Assembly (NCBI GenBank): GCA_951812755.1
Contig: OX638329.1
Coordinates: 667,339-731,338 of the forward strand
Direction of reading: 5' to 3'
Length of the DNA stretch: 64,000 nucleotides
From: an uncultured Latescibacterota bacterium
Lineage (GTDB): Bacteria > Latescibacterota > UBA2968
Notes under the pieces: model-generated
Seen by the model: only the letters and a program-made list of their open reading frames with translations
Database searches by the model: none
Told to the model about the DNA's origin: nothing
Translations under genes and position numbers: made by a program
Shown: in pieces, positions 1 through 9,200 of the stretch
Layout of the letters: each line of letters starts with the position of its first letter
Numbering within the stretch: position 1 is the first letter of the stretch

Positions 1-10
1 CGTAGCGTCG

Positions 11-138
11 CAGAATAGTCGGAGTGGCTCTTTTGCAAGACCTTATATGGTCTTTCAAGACGTACTATGGTCTCAATGGTCCCGAGACCATAGTACATTC
101 TTCATTATCATTTTCCGTTTGCAAGTGTGAGATACAAT
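11..138 (-). promoter_or_regulatory. Palindromic enhancer-like cluster, copy A
   Basis: The cluster has four parts seen in other copies. These are a CGCAGAATAGTCGG box (10-22), the palindrome AAGACCTTATATGGTCTT (37-54), a 13-bp inverted repeat GTACTATGGTCTC/GAGACCATAGTAC with a 9-nt spacer (62-74 and 84-96), and a GTGTGAGATACAAT box (125-138). By comparison with copies B-E the matching sigma-54 promoter would lie just left of the window. No T-run follows the stems, so these are binding sites rather than terminators (inference). Confidence 0.6.
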
Positions 139-145
139 GTATGAA

Positions 146-721
146 TTAGTTTTTTTCCCATATCATATAGCAGGCACTTTGGTCTGGATATTGCTCTTCG
201 ATCATTTGCCAAAATTTCTTTCTTTGTCTCTCTTTGCTTCTAAGCTGGAGCAACGGTTGCAACCGATAGACAGATAGGAAATTTAGTCCTGGGTCTGAGT
301 CATCTATCTCCAAGATAAAGTCTTTAATTTCTTCATCCAGTTTGAGTAGCTGTAGAATCAAGCGGGTTTTCGTTCTCGAAATTCCTACCTGTTTAGCAAG
401 TGCGGTCTGAGATTGAACATAGCCCTTTTCAAGAAGTTCGTGATAATACATGGCCTTTTTGAGATAGTTGGGATGGTGCAATTTTCGAGTAACTAATTGT
501 TTTTGGGGCTTATGTCCGATTGCGATTATGGGTTTATTGTTTCTGCGGAAGTGATGGATGGGGAAGTGATCCCTTACGGTAAAAAGTTCAGTGAGTGGCA
601 CGGTCGGGCTACCAAAAGTATCGTCTCGCTGAACTTGATCTATCTCCAAAGGTCGTAAGTTTTTGCTGCGATGAACAGCACTTACGGCCTTTTGTTTTAG
701 CTCCGCCAGAGGTGCATCCAT
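146..721 (-). CDS. ParB/KorB-like helix-turn-helix DNA-binding protein, full-length copy
   Basis: This 191-residue soluble protein has a clear helix-turn-helix at about residues 100-130 (SQTALAKQVGISRTKTRLIL). The hit resembles the HTH of ParB/KorB-type proteins and of small DNA-binding proteins linked to recombinases. No nuclease or recombinase domain is visible. A 5'-truncated paralogue lies at 4264-4728 and a 3' scrap at 13456-13533. In every copy the gene end is followed directly by the GGTC/GACC palindrome cluster, so it may bind those sites or simply travel with them. The ATG start has no strong Shine-Dalgarno sequence. The DNA-binding call is sound; the biological role is unknown. Confidence 0.6.
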   Translation of the reverse strand: MDAPLAELKQKAVSAVHRSKNLRPLEIDQVQRDDTFGSPTVPLTELFTVRDHFPIHHFRRNNKPIIAIGHKPQKQLVTRKLHHPNYLKKAMYYHELLEKGYVQSQTALAKQVGISRTKTRLILQLLKLDEEIKDFILEIDDSDPGLNFLSVYRLQPLLQLRSKERQRKKFWQMIEEQYPDQSACYMIWEKN

Positions 722-793
722 TTGGACAAAGCCTTTACACTACGGCCTGATCTAACCAAGGGCACCATTTGACTGACGATTGGTGTCAGGTGT

Positions 794-835
794 ACAAAAA
801 ACAAGTGCTGTCCAATCAGATACTGGACAGCACTT
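794..835 (-). terminator. Rho-independent terminator of the WD40 gene
   Basis: An 11-bp perfect stem (AAGTGCTGTCC with GGACAGCACTT, 803-813 and 825-835) is followed on the minus strand by a run of six T at 794-801. It lies 100 bp past the stop of the WD40 gene. Confidence 0.8.
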
Positions 836-936
836 TGTATTATCTCATCCGCATACCAACTTAGGAGCGATACCCTATACCCGCCCGTAGGATGATGGAT
901 GATTTATGTATGATCCACCAAAACGGGTAACTCCAT

Positions 937-3900
937 TTATCCCGAAGTACCAAAGCTGGCGGTAAAGATCAGAAAATCTCCGAATCCAATCGTCCCATCG
1001 CCATCCAGATCGTATTTTGCATCGTAATTAGAATCGCCCCGACTTGCCCCGAACCTCGCTACAAATGCCAAAAAATCTGCAAAATCAACCTGCTCATTCC
1101 CATCAAAATCGGGCGTGGGCGTCTTCTCCACACTACTACTCCATTCAGATACATCCCACAGCTTGATTGTTTCATCTACTGACCCCGAAGCAAGCGTCTT
1201 ACCACCATCAGGCGAAAAGGACACTGAAGCGACAGACCTCGTATGCCCTTCAAGGGTGGCGATATTTTGCCTTGTAGCAACGTCCCACAGCTTGATTGTG
1301 TCATCTACTGACCCTGACGCGAGCGTTCTACCATCAGGCGAAAAGGACACTGAAAGGACATTCCTCGTATGCCCTTCAAGGGTGGCGATATTTTGCCTTG
1401 TGGCAACGTCCCACAGCTTAATTGTGTCATCTACTGACCCTGACGCGAGTGTTTTTCCATCAGGCGAAAAGGACACTGAATAGACCCAACCCGTATGCCC
1501 TTCAAGGGTGGCGATATTTTGCCTTGTAGCAACGTCCCACAGCTTAATTGTTTCATCAGAAGACCCTGAAGCGAGTGTTTTTCCATCAGGCGAAAAGGAC
1601 ACCGACACGACAGAACTCGTATGCCCTTCAAGGGTGGCGATATTTTGCCTTGTAGCAACGTCCCACAGCTTAATTGTGTCATCAGAAGACCCTGAAGCGA
1701 GTGTTTTTCCATCAGGCGAAAAGGACACTGAATAGACCCAACCCGTATGCCCTTCAAGGGTGGCGATATTTTGCCTTGTAGCAACGTCCCACAGCTTAAT
1801 TGTTTCATCAGAAGACCCTGACGCGAGTGTTTTTCCATCAGGCGAAAAGGACACCGACACGACAGAACTCGTATGCCCTTCAAGGGTGGCGATATTTTGC
1901 CTTGTAGCAACGTCCCACAGCTTAATTGTGTCATCAGAAGACCCTGAAGCGAGTGTTTTTCCATCAGGCGAAAAGGACACTGAATAGACCCAACCCGTAT
2001 GCCCTATAACTGAAGCGACATCATCCGTATGCCCTATAGGGGGAGTGATATACTCAACGTCCCACAGCTTGATTGTGTCATCATATGACCCTGAAGCCAG
2101 CGTCTTACCATCAGGCGAAAAGGACACCGACACGACAGAACTCGTATGCCCTTCAAGGGTGGCGATATTTTGCCTTGTAGCAACGTCCCACAGCTTAATT
2201 GTTTCATCAGAAGACCCTGAAGCGAGGGTTTTTCCATCAGGCGAAAAGGACACTGAAAGGACATTCCTCGTATGCCCTTCAAGGGTGGCGATATTTTGCC
2301 TTGTAGCAACGTCCCACAGCTTAATTGTGTCATCAGAAGACCCTGAAGCGAGTGTTTTTCCATCAGGCGAAAAGGACACTGACACGACAGAACCCATATG
2401 CCCTTCAAGAGTAGCGATATTTTCCCCTGTGGCAACATCCCATAGATAGATTGTAACATTCGCTCCTCCTGACGCGAGTGTTCTACCATCAGGAGAAAAA
2501 GACACTGAATTGACCCCTCTCGTATGCCCTCTAAAGGTGGCGATATTTTCTCCTGTTGCAACGTCCCACAGCTTGATCCCGCCCACTTCTCCTGATGCGA
2601 GTGTTCTACCGTCAGGAGAAAAAGACACTGAATAGACAGCATTGCTATCATACCATGTAAGGGTGGCGATATTTTCTCCTGTAGCAACGTCCCACAGCTT
2701 GATTGTGGCATCGCTTGACCCTGAAGCCAGCGTCTTACCATCAGGCGAAAAGGACACTGAAGAGACCCAATCCGTATGCCCTCTAAGGGTGGCGATATTT
2801 TCTCCTGTAGCAACGTCCCACAGCTTGATTGTGGCATCTACTGACCCTGAAGCCAGCGTCTTACCATCAGGCGAAAAGGACACTGAAACGACAGAACTCG
2901 TATGCCCCGGGGGAAGGTACTCATACTCAAGAGTGGCGATAATTTGCCTTGTTGCAACGTCCCATAACGTGATTGTTCCGTCAGGAGACCCTACCGTGAG
3001 TGTTTTACCGTCAGGGGAAAAGGACACTGAAACGACAGTAATCGAACGCCCTCTAAGGGTGGCGATATTTTCTCCTGTAGCAACGTCCCACAGCTTGATT
3101 GTGCCATCATATGCCCCTGAAGCCAGCGTCTTACCATCAAGAGAAAAAGACACTGAAACGACCTCATCCCTATCCCCTCTAAGGGTAGTGATCTTGACCC
3201 GAAACTCAACATCCCATAGCGTGATTGTGCCATCATATGACCCTGAAGCCAGCGTCTTACCATCAGGGGAAAAGGACACTGAAGAGACCCAATCCGTATG
3301 CCCTTCAAAGGTAGCGATATTTTGCCTTGTCCCAACGTCCCACAGCTTGATTGTATCATCCCCAGACCCTGAAGCCAGCGTCTTACCATCGGGGGAAAAG
3401 GACACTGACGCGACAGAACCCATATGCCCTTCAAGTGTAGCAAGAATGCGTATGCTTACTGTTGCAACGTCCCACAGCTTGATTGTGTCATCCCGAGACC
3501 CTGAAGCGAGCGTCTTACCATCAGGAGAAAAAGACACTGAATAGACCCAACCCGTATGCCCTCTAAGTGTAGTGATATTTTCTCCTGTTGCAACGTCCCA
3601 CAGCTTGATTGTTTCATCTGCTGACCCTGACGCGAGCGTCTTACCATCAGGAGAAAAAGAGACTGAATAGACATCATTCCTATCCCCATGCCCTTCAAAG
3701 GTGGCGATATTTTGCCTTGTCCCAACGTCCCATAATTCAATCGTTCCATCCCGTAATCCCAAAGCAAGCGTTGTACCATCGGGCGAATATGACACAGACC
3801 AAACAGGATTTTTAGCAACATATCCAACACCCTTTTCAATGGTGGCGATAGGATCCGTTACTATTACTTGACAGAGTGCGGATTGCTCCAGAATTAGCAA

Positions 3901-3957
3901 AAATATCAGTGTGAAAATGGCCTTATTTGTGCGGGTAGAAATGAGTTTGAAACGCAT
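937..3957 (-). CDS. Secreted 21-repeat WD40 protein with C-terminal dockerin-like EF-hand pair
   Basis: The 1006-residue protein starts with a Sec signal peptide (about 1-30, cut after ALCQ). By my count of LWD motifs it has 21 WD40 repeats (about 40-945), enough for three seven-bladed propellers. The tail (about 950-1003) has two calcium-binding loops, DFDGNEQVDFADFL and DLDGDGTIGFGDFL, arranged like a type I dockerin. WD40 propellers are protein-interaction scaffolds and no catalytic domain is present, so an extracellular or periplasmic scaffold is likely. AAGGAGA precedes the ATG. A sigma-54 promoter lies 62 bp upstream and a terminator follows. Repeats 15-18 are an almost exact 252-bp tandem duplication, a sign of recent repeat expansion. 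Confidence 0.85.
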   Translation of the reverse strand: MRFKLISTRTNKAIFTLIFLLILEQSALCQVIVTDPIATIEKGVGYVAKNPVWSVSYSPDGTTLALGLRDGTIELWDVGTRQNIATFEGHGDRNDVYSVSFSPDGKTLASGSADETIKLWDVATGENITTLRGHTGWVYSVSFSPDGKTLASGSRDDTIKLWDVATVSIRILATLEGHMGSVASVSFSPDGKTLASGSGDDTIKLWDVGTRQNIATFEGHTDWVSSVSFSPDGKTLASGSYDGTITLWDVEFRVKITTLRGDRDEVVSVSFSLDGKTLASGAYDGTIKLWDVATGENIATLRGRSITVVSVSFSPDGKTLTVGSPDGTITLWDVATRQIIATLEYEYLPPGHTSSVVSVSFSPDGKTLASGSVDATIKLWDVATGENIATLRGHTDWVSSVSFSPDGKTLASGSSDATIKLWDVATGENIATLTWYDSNAVYSVSFSPDGRTLASGEVGGIKLWDVATGENIATFRGHTRGVNSVSFSPDGRTLASGGANVTIYLWDVATGENIATLEGHMGSVVSVSFSPDGKTLASGSSDDTIKLWDVATRQNIATLEGHTRNVLSVSFSPDGKTLASGSSDETIKLWDVATRQNIATLEGHTSSVVSVSFSPDGKTLASGSYDDTIKLWDVEYITPPIGHTDDVASVIGHTGWVYSVSFSPDGKTLASGSSDDTIKLWDVATRQNIATLEGHTSSVVSVSFSPDGKTLASGSSDETIKLWDVATRQNIATLEGHTGWVYSVSFSPDGKTLASGSSDDTIKLWDVATRQNIATLEGHTSSVVSVSFSPDGKTLASGSSDETIKLWDVATRQNIATLEGHTGWVYSVSFSPDGKTLASGSVDDTIKLWDVATRQNIATLEGHTRNVLSVSFSPDGRTLASGSVDDTIKLWDVATRQNIATLEGHTRSVASVSFSPDGGKTLASGSVDETIKLWDVSEWSSSVEKTPTPDFDGNEQVDFADFLAFVARFGASRGDSNYDAKYDLDGDGTIGFGDFLIFTASFGTSG
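1481..1984 (-). repeat. 252-bp tandem duplication inside the WD40 gene (2 units)
   Basis: Units 1481-1732 and 1733-1984 are nearly identical, each coding for two WD40 repeats (84 residues). The few differences (for example gaagcgag versus gacgcgag) point to a recent duplication or ongoing homogenisation. Neighbouring repeats share long identical blocks too. Confidence 0.85.
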
Positions 3958-4018
3958 GAAAAATCTCCTTAGAAGCTGTTTGGACGGGACCCGAAATTAA
4001 TTTATAAATGCATATACA

Positions 4019-4034
4019 TGCAAAAAGCGTGCCA
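4019..4034 (-). promoter_or_regulatory. Sigma-54 promoter of the WD40 gene (copy B)
   Basis: Read on the minus strand the sequence is TGGCACGCTTTTTGCA, which matches the sigma-54 consensus with GG at -24, GC at -12 and exactly 10 nt between them. The predicted transcript start is near 4008, about 50 nt before the ATG at 3957. The palindrome cluster centred near 4163 and 4197 would sit at about -155 and -190, a normal place for activator binding. Confidence 0.8.
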
Positions 4035-4123
4035 ATATGAGCGTTTTTCCAGAAATTTTATTAGTTAAGGGGCGTAAAGCGTTGTTTTACATAAAGAAAA
4101 AAAGCCAACCTAACTATATCATA

Positions 4124-4256
4124 GCGTCGCAGAATAGTCGGATTGGCTTTTTTCAAGACCTTATATGGTCTTAAAAGACGTACTATGGTCTCCATGGTCC
4201 CGAGACCATAGTACATTCCTCATTATCATTTTCCGTTTGCAAGTGTGAGATTCAAT
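4124..4256 (-). promoter_or_regulatory. Palindromic enhancer-like cluster, copy B
   Basis: It contains the GCGTCGCAGAATAGTCGG box (4124-4141), AAGACCTTATATGGTCTT (4155-4172), the 13-bp inverted repeat GTACTATGGTCTC/GAGACCATAGTAC (4180-4192 and 4202-4214), and a GTGTGAGATTCAAT box (4243-4256). It has the same order and spacing as copies A and C and lies upstream of a sigma-54 promoter. Activator binding is inferred. Confidence 0.65.
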
Positions 4257-4263
4257 GTATGAA

Positions 4264-4728
4264 TTAGTTTTTTTCCCATATCATATAGCAGGCACTTTGT
4301 CCTGGATATTGCTCTTCGATCATTTGCCAAAATTTCCTTCTTTGTCTCTCCTTGCTCTCAACCTGGAGTAACGGCTGCAACCGATAGACAGATAGGAAAT
4401 CCAGTCTCGGGTCTGAGTCATCTATCTTCAAGATAAAATCTTTAATTTTTTCATCCAGTTTGAGTAGCTGTAGAATCAAGCGGGTTTTCGTTCTCGAAAT
4501 TCCCACATGTTGAGCGAGTGCAGTCTGAGATTGGACATAGCCCTTTTCAAGCAGTTCGTGATAATACAGGGCCTTTTTGAGATAATTGGGATGGTGCAGT
4601 TTTTGGGTAAGTAATTGTTTTGGTGGTTTATGTCCGATTGCGATTATGGGTTTATTGTTCTTGCGGAAGTGATGGATGGGAAAGTGGTCCCATACGGTAA
4701 AAAGTTCAGTGAGTGGCACGGTTGGGCT
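4264..4728 (-). pseudogene. 5'-truncated copy of the helix-turn-helix gene
   Basis: This copy matches residues from SPTVPLTELF to the C-terminus of the full copy at 146-721, including the HTH. The first roughly 37 codons are missing and the reading frame runs upstream into a terminator stem. The only in-frame start there is a TTG at 4755 inside that stem, with no ribosome binding site. It is probably inactive, though a shorter DNA-binding product cannot be excluded. Confidence 0.65.
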
Positions 4729-4743
4729 ACTAATAAAAATAAT

Positions 4744-4831
4744 AAAGCCCGTCAATCGGTGGTGAACGACGGGCTTTTGTTTGTACTCGAGGTGAGCAGA
4801 AAAATATAATTACGATAGCAATTTATCGGCG
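4744..4831 (-). pseudogene. 3'-end remnant of a sigma-54 activator gene with its terminator
   Basis: The 88 bp match the end of the activator gene and its terminator at 19118-19206: the same AAAGCCCGTC/GACGGGCTTT stem (4744-4753 and 4768-4777), the following spacer, and the TATCGGCG that carries the stop codon. This implies that a second activator gene once stood here upstream of the HTH and WD40 genes and was lost. Confidence 0.6.
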
Positions 4832-5205
4832 TCCATAAAGGGCGGGTATGAAGATGAACATTGTATATTTTTCACCCTGCGATGAGGTATATCCAAAAAT
4901 GATTTTATACGGTGATGCGCTCTGGCTTCATTCCGCAATTTTTACCAATATCTCCGAGAAGTGAGAGCAAGTCCTAAACACGCCACCCAAACGGGGTAAC
5001 TCCACGATGGCTTTACTGGGATTTTCTTCTTATTTGTAGGATTTGTATGCCGACCACACGACCTCCTCGGCCAACTTACCACTACTATCAATTTTTTTAA
5101 CTGACATTCTTGAAAATTGACTCCGTATGCTCGGCAGTGAAGGAGCGAAGGAGTCTGCATATGTCCACGTCCGATAAACGGACCGTAAAACTTATTGAAT
5201 GCACA
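4832..5205. other. Intergenic stretch without a recognisable gene
   Basis: No convincing coding frame is seen. The stretch holds one copy of a short motif resembling CCACCAAAACGGGTAACTCC (at 4983-5005) that recurs near other gene ends in this island. The rest looks like degraded sequence. Confidence 0.5.
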
Positions 5206-6156
5206 CTATTTTCGGTAGGGATGTGGTGCCACTACCATCGTCCGTGCAACCCGAAAGCCGATATAGTTTCTCCGCCAACTCGCCCTGTTTTTCTGTCGTG
5301 ATGCAGAACGAAAATACCGCGTATAATAATCGTGCCACGAGCCTCCGCGCGTAACGCGAAAGGTGCAATTTCCTTCTTGCCAAACACTGCCATGGGACGG
5401 GGCACCGTCGTAGTTGTTATTCCAGCAGTCCGCTGTCCACTCCTCCACATTCCCGATCATGTCGTATAGGCCAAAGCTATTTGGACGAAACGACCCGACA
5501 GACACTGTTATGTCTTGTCCATCCTTCGCACAGCTAAAGGTGCTGCGCCCCACGTTTGCATACGCACAAACCGCGCTTCTCTGCGGGTGATTATCGTTCC
5601 CCCAATAATTCGTCGTTGTCGTGCCAGCCCGTGCGGCAAATTCCCACTCTGCCTCGCTCAACAGACGATACGGTTTTCCCGTTTTCCGGCTAAGCCAAGA
5701 AACATAGCTTTGTGCGTCATCCCAATCCACATTGATCACCGGGCGAATGCCCCTGCCCCACTTGTCATCTCGAGGCTTATAGCCATTGCAGCCACCATCC
5801 GCCACACAAGCATCCCATTCGGCAAATGTCACCTCATATCGACCCACAGCAATAGGCTGTCCAATCGTCACCAGATGCTGCGGCATTTCCTCCAATCCCG
5901 GCGCAGTGTCCAGCCCTCGCCTTACCGACCCCATGAGAAAAGAACCAGGGGGCAAAATGACCATTTCTGGACAATCTGGACAATCTCGGAATACATCGCC
6001 GATAGACCTGACCGTCGGTCGTTGCTGCTTGGGCAAAACGACCACATCCTGTGGTGGCATCTGCGCCCACGCAATTCCCACTGGGCTGATAGTGTTAGGC
6101 AACATCCCCATCAACAGGACACCGCCCCAGATAAAAGCGCGAAATTTCCACGCCAT
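5206..6156 (-). CDS. Exported SUMF1/FGE-fold protein lacking the catalytic cysteines
   Basis: The 316-residue protein has a signal peptide (about 1-32, ending GIAWAQ) and a formylglycine-generating-enzyme/SUMF1 domain (about 62-305). Landmarks are MVILPPGSFLMGS, YRLLSEAEWEFAARAG, GLYDMIGNVEEW, RVTRGGSW and a final GFRVAR. In true FGE two cysteines precede the final GFR; here that stretch reads YYTRYFRSASR without cysteine, so sulfatase activation is unlikely. The family also includes binding and non-FGE members, so the role is open. A GGAGGG site precedes the ATG. It lies downstream of the large Calx-beta/RTX gene and may share its transcript. Its first 45 codons are duplicated at 16438-16573. 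Confidence 0.8.
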   Translation of the reverse strand: MAWKFRAFIWGGVLLMGMLPNTISPVGIAWAQMPPQDVVVLPKQQRPTVRSIGDVFRDCPDCPEMVILPPGSFLMGSVRRGLDTAPGLEEMPQHLVTIGQPIAVGRYEVTFAEWDACVADGGCNGYKPRDDKWGRGIRPVINVDWDDAQSYVSWLSRKTGKPYRLLSEAEWEFAARAGTTTTNYWGNDNHPQRSAVCAYANVGRSTFSCAKDGQDITVSVGSFRPNSFGLYDMIGNVEEWTADCWNNNYDGAPSHGSVWQEGNCTFRVTRGGSWHDYYTRYFRSASRQKNRASWRRNYIGFRVARTMVVAPHPYRK

Positions 6157-6283
6157 GACTTACCCTCCAAATCTTTTTTTAAGCCACAAAATTTAATCAT
6201 TAATTGCTATCTGTTTTCATTATATGGCAGGCGCAACATTCAGTTCACCGTGAGGTACTCACCTTCAAATCGGACAGCGCAAA

Positions 6284-9200
6284 TTATGATGTCTGGCCGT
6301 AACTGTTGGAAAAGATCAGAAAGTCCATAACTCCAATGGTGCCATTGCCATCCAAATCGTATCTCGCATCATACCCCTCATCGCCTTGACTTAAGCCGTA
6401 ATGTGCAAAAAATAGCAAATAGTCATTAATATCAACGCGACCATCACCATTAAAGTCGGCCGCATCACCTGTCCCCTCCACCGTGATCGTAAAGGTCTCC
6501 GTATCGGTGTTGCTACGCGCATCTGTCACCTTGTAGATCATGGCATGGGTACTCGCTGTCGTCGGCGTGCCGGACAACGTGCGTGTGCTGGCAGTGAAGG
6601 TCAAACCAGGCACTGTCGGCGTCAAGCTATACGTCAAAGGGGCCTGACCACCCGTGGCCGCGGGCAGCGTTAGCGTGCTGATCAGGGTCCCCGCTGTATA
6701 AGTCTGGTCGCTAACCGTACCCGAAAAGACTGGTTTTGTCTCTGAATCAATGGGGACAACACTAATGACGGGCGTTTCTACTTTCGAGTCCCCTACCAGA
6801 AGGATCAATACGTCTCTACCCGATTCCCAATCATTAGCTGGCCTATATTCCAGAGTTTCCAGTGCCGAGTTGATACTGCTCGGGCTACTCCTGTGAAATC
6901 CAACCGCATCAGAAAGAAGATCATCTGATGAAACATCCATATTTTTCACTATCGTACCTGTTGCCCTCAACTGGCCGTATTTTACCCCCATAACCACAAT
7001 CAGTTCATCATTATCTGCATCGGTCACGGACAATCCCGAAAGGCTCGTCCAGCCGTCATCTTCATCAACAGTATAAGAGGCATTGGACACTTCTACCACA
7101 GGTGGCAAATTGCGCTTGTGGATCAAGAGTGTAAACGTCACGGAGTCTGCACTTCCCGTCACAGACACGGTGATCCACTTTCGCCCTAAATCATTGGCAG
7201 TCGGTGTCCCACTCAGCAAGCGCGTATTCGAATTAAAACTAAGCCAACCCGGCAGGCCACTGACACGCCACGTCAGCGTATCCCCATCCGGATCCACGAA
7301 AATGTTGGCAGGGATATAATATTCGAATCTTTCACCTGCGAACGCGGTTTGATTTTCGATATTACCGGCTAAGATAGGTGCCAAATTGCGTGATGGTGCT
7401 TCAATATCCGAAGTCGCCAGCGTTCCATCACGGAAATACAAAGACTCGATATCCCTGTACACTCTATCGCTTCCATCTGCACTGGATGATACGGTGAGCC
7501 ATTCACGGGTATTATCCCATCGAATATCGTAATTCGCTCGATTTCCCGAGAACCCTGCGATGTCCTGACCACCGCCGCCTCTCAACTCATCATTGCCAGA
7601 TCCTCCAATTAATATATCGTCTTTCGATCCTCCAAATAAATGGTCATTTCCACCGTCTCCAGACATAACCGTAACGACATGATCACTGTACAGCCAGTCA
7701 TTTCCGCTACCGCCAGATAGTTTAGCACCCGGGGCGAAGTTACGCATGATGTTGGCATTGCGCGTGCCCGTAAGAGCGTATCTATAAATGTTTGATCTAT
7801 ACTTTTCCAGGGTCTTAAATGGCGATTTGTCATCGGCAATATTTTGATTGAGTGCATCTTTTAGATGTTCGTCTAATTTGGAAGCAACATTTTTTATATT
7901 TTTTGCTTCTGCTAAATCTTCTATGCCGCTAATAATTGTATTTATCCCTGCTATTTTTTTAAAAACCAAACTGCTGAGATTAATGCTACTATTAACAACA
8001 GTGCGTTCATAAATAAAAATAGTATCTGATCTCTTATCCCACGTCGAACCCTCCAGGGTCGGATACAATGCGATACTTAAATCCCTTCCATCCGATAACC
8101 ATTGTTGTGCAAAGGTTATATTGTCGATAATCATATCAAGAGCATCCATCTTGATATTCAGATCATTGACGTTAATCGTGCCAGTCAAGTCATAATTTTC
8201 GATTGCTTTTGAGTATTCTTTAGCTTGCTCAAGTCCACGTTTTGAAGTAAGGAACAGGTCTGCTACGACTATCGCCAAATCTTCTTTATTTTCGGCCACA
8301 ACAAATAGTCCAATTCCAGTACCTGTTAGACCTAAAAGGCCAATTATCACCGGTGCTGCAATTCCTCCTGTGACTGCAATAGCACTAGCTGCAACTATTA
8401 CTGTAACAACAACTGCAATACCAGCGGTGATCTGACTGGTTTTTTCCCCCTTTTTTATCTCGTCTCGCAGTTTGTTATTGCGTTCCTGTGCCAGCTCAAT
8501 AGCCTCATCTATGTTGGAAAATCTTATACCATCTATCAAACATGCCGATGCATGAGCGGCGGTCAATTGAAACAAAATATTGTTTGTTGGCCGTACAAGT
8601 TCATTGCGATTGTTATATATCCTCAAGCTGGAGGCATACCTTTCTATCGCGTTTCTGCTGTCGGAATCAGAATAACAATTCTCCGACACAACAGTATAGG
8701 TCTTGTTATCAAGGCTGAACGTGTATTTGTGTGTGCCGGATGGGGCTGAGGGATCGGGAGGTGTAGGCGTACCCGGTGTCGTTGAACTGTCATTATCCCG
8801 GATGGTGCCGGTGGCTGTAGCGAGATAGTCTGTCGGCGTACCGCTTACGGGATGCTTGCTGGAGGCATCTGTAATATAGATGTAGAACTGTTCATCCGAT
8901 TCGACTGCGGTGTCTTCTATTGTGGATATCTGAATAGTTTTGCTCGTTTCGCCGCTATTAAAGGGCAGGGCAGTAGCGAATTTGCCCTGGTAATCCTGTC
9001 CACCTCCCCGAGCACTTCCCTGATATGTTGCATACCAATAGGTCAGACTGCTGGTCGGTGCAGGGGTGAGCGTCACGGTGAAAGTTATCGCGTTGCCTTC
9101 TGTTGCTTCCGCATCCCCAATGCTGATCCGCGAGGTTGGCGTTGCGCTGTCGTCATCACGGATGGTGCCAGTGCCTCGATTGTTTGATGATCCCGGTGTG

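Noticed and set aside
62..96. Strong GTACTATGGTCTC hairpins considered as terminators
   Set aside because: No T-run follows on either strand, and in four copies they lie upstream of a sigma-54 promoter. Binding sites fit better.
937..3957. Overlapping plus- and minus-strand frames within the WD40 gene
   Set aside because: They arise because the repeat unit length is a multiple of three and lacks stops in other frames. None has a start site or known motif.
5206..6156. Sulfatase-activating formylglycine-generating enzyme
   Set aside because: The fold is right, but the two cysteines expected before the final GFR motif are missing and no sulfatase gene is nearby.
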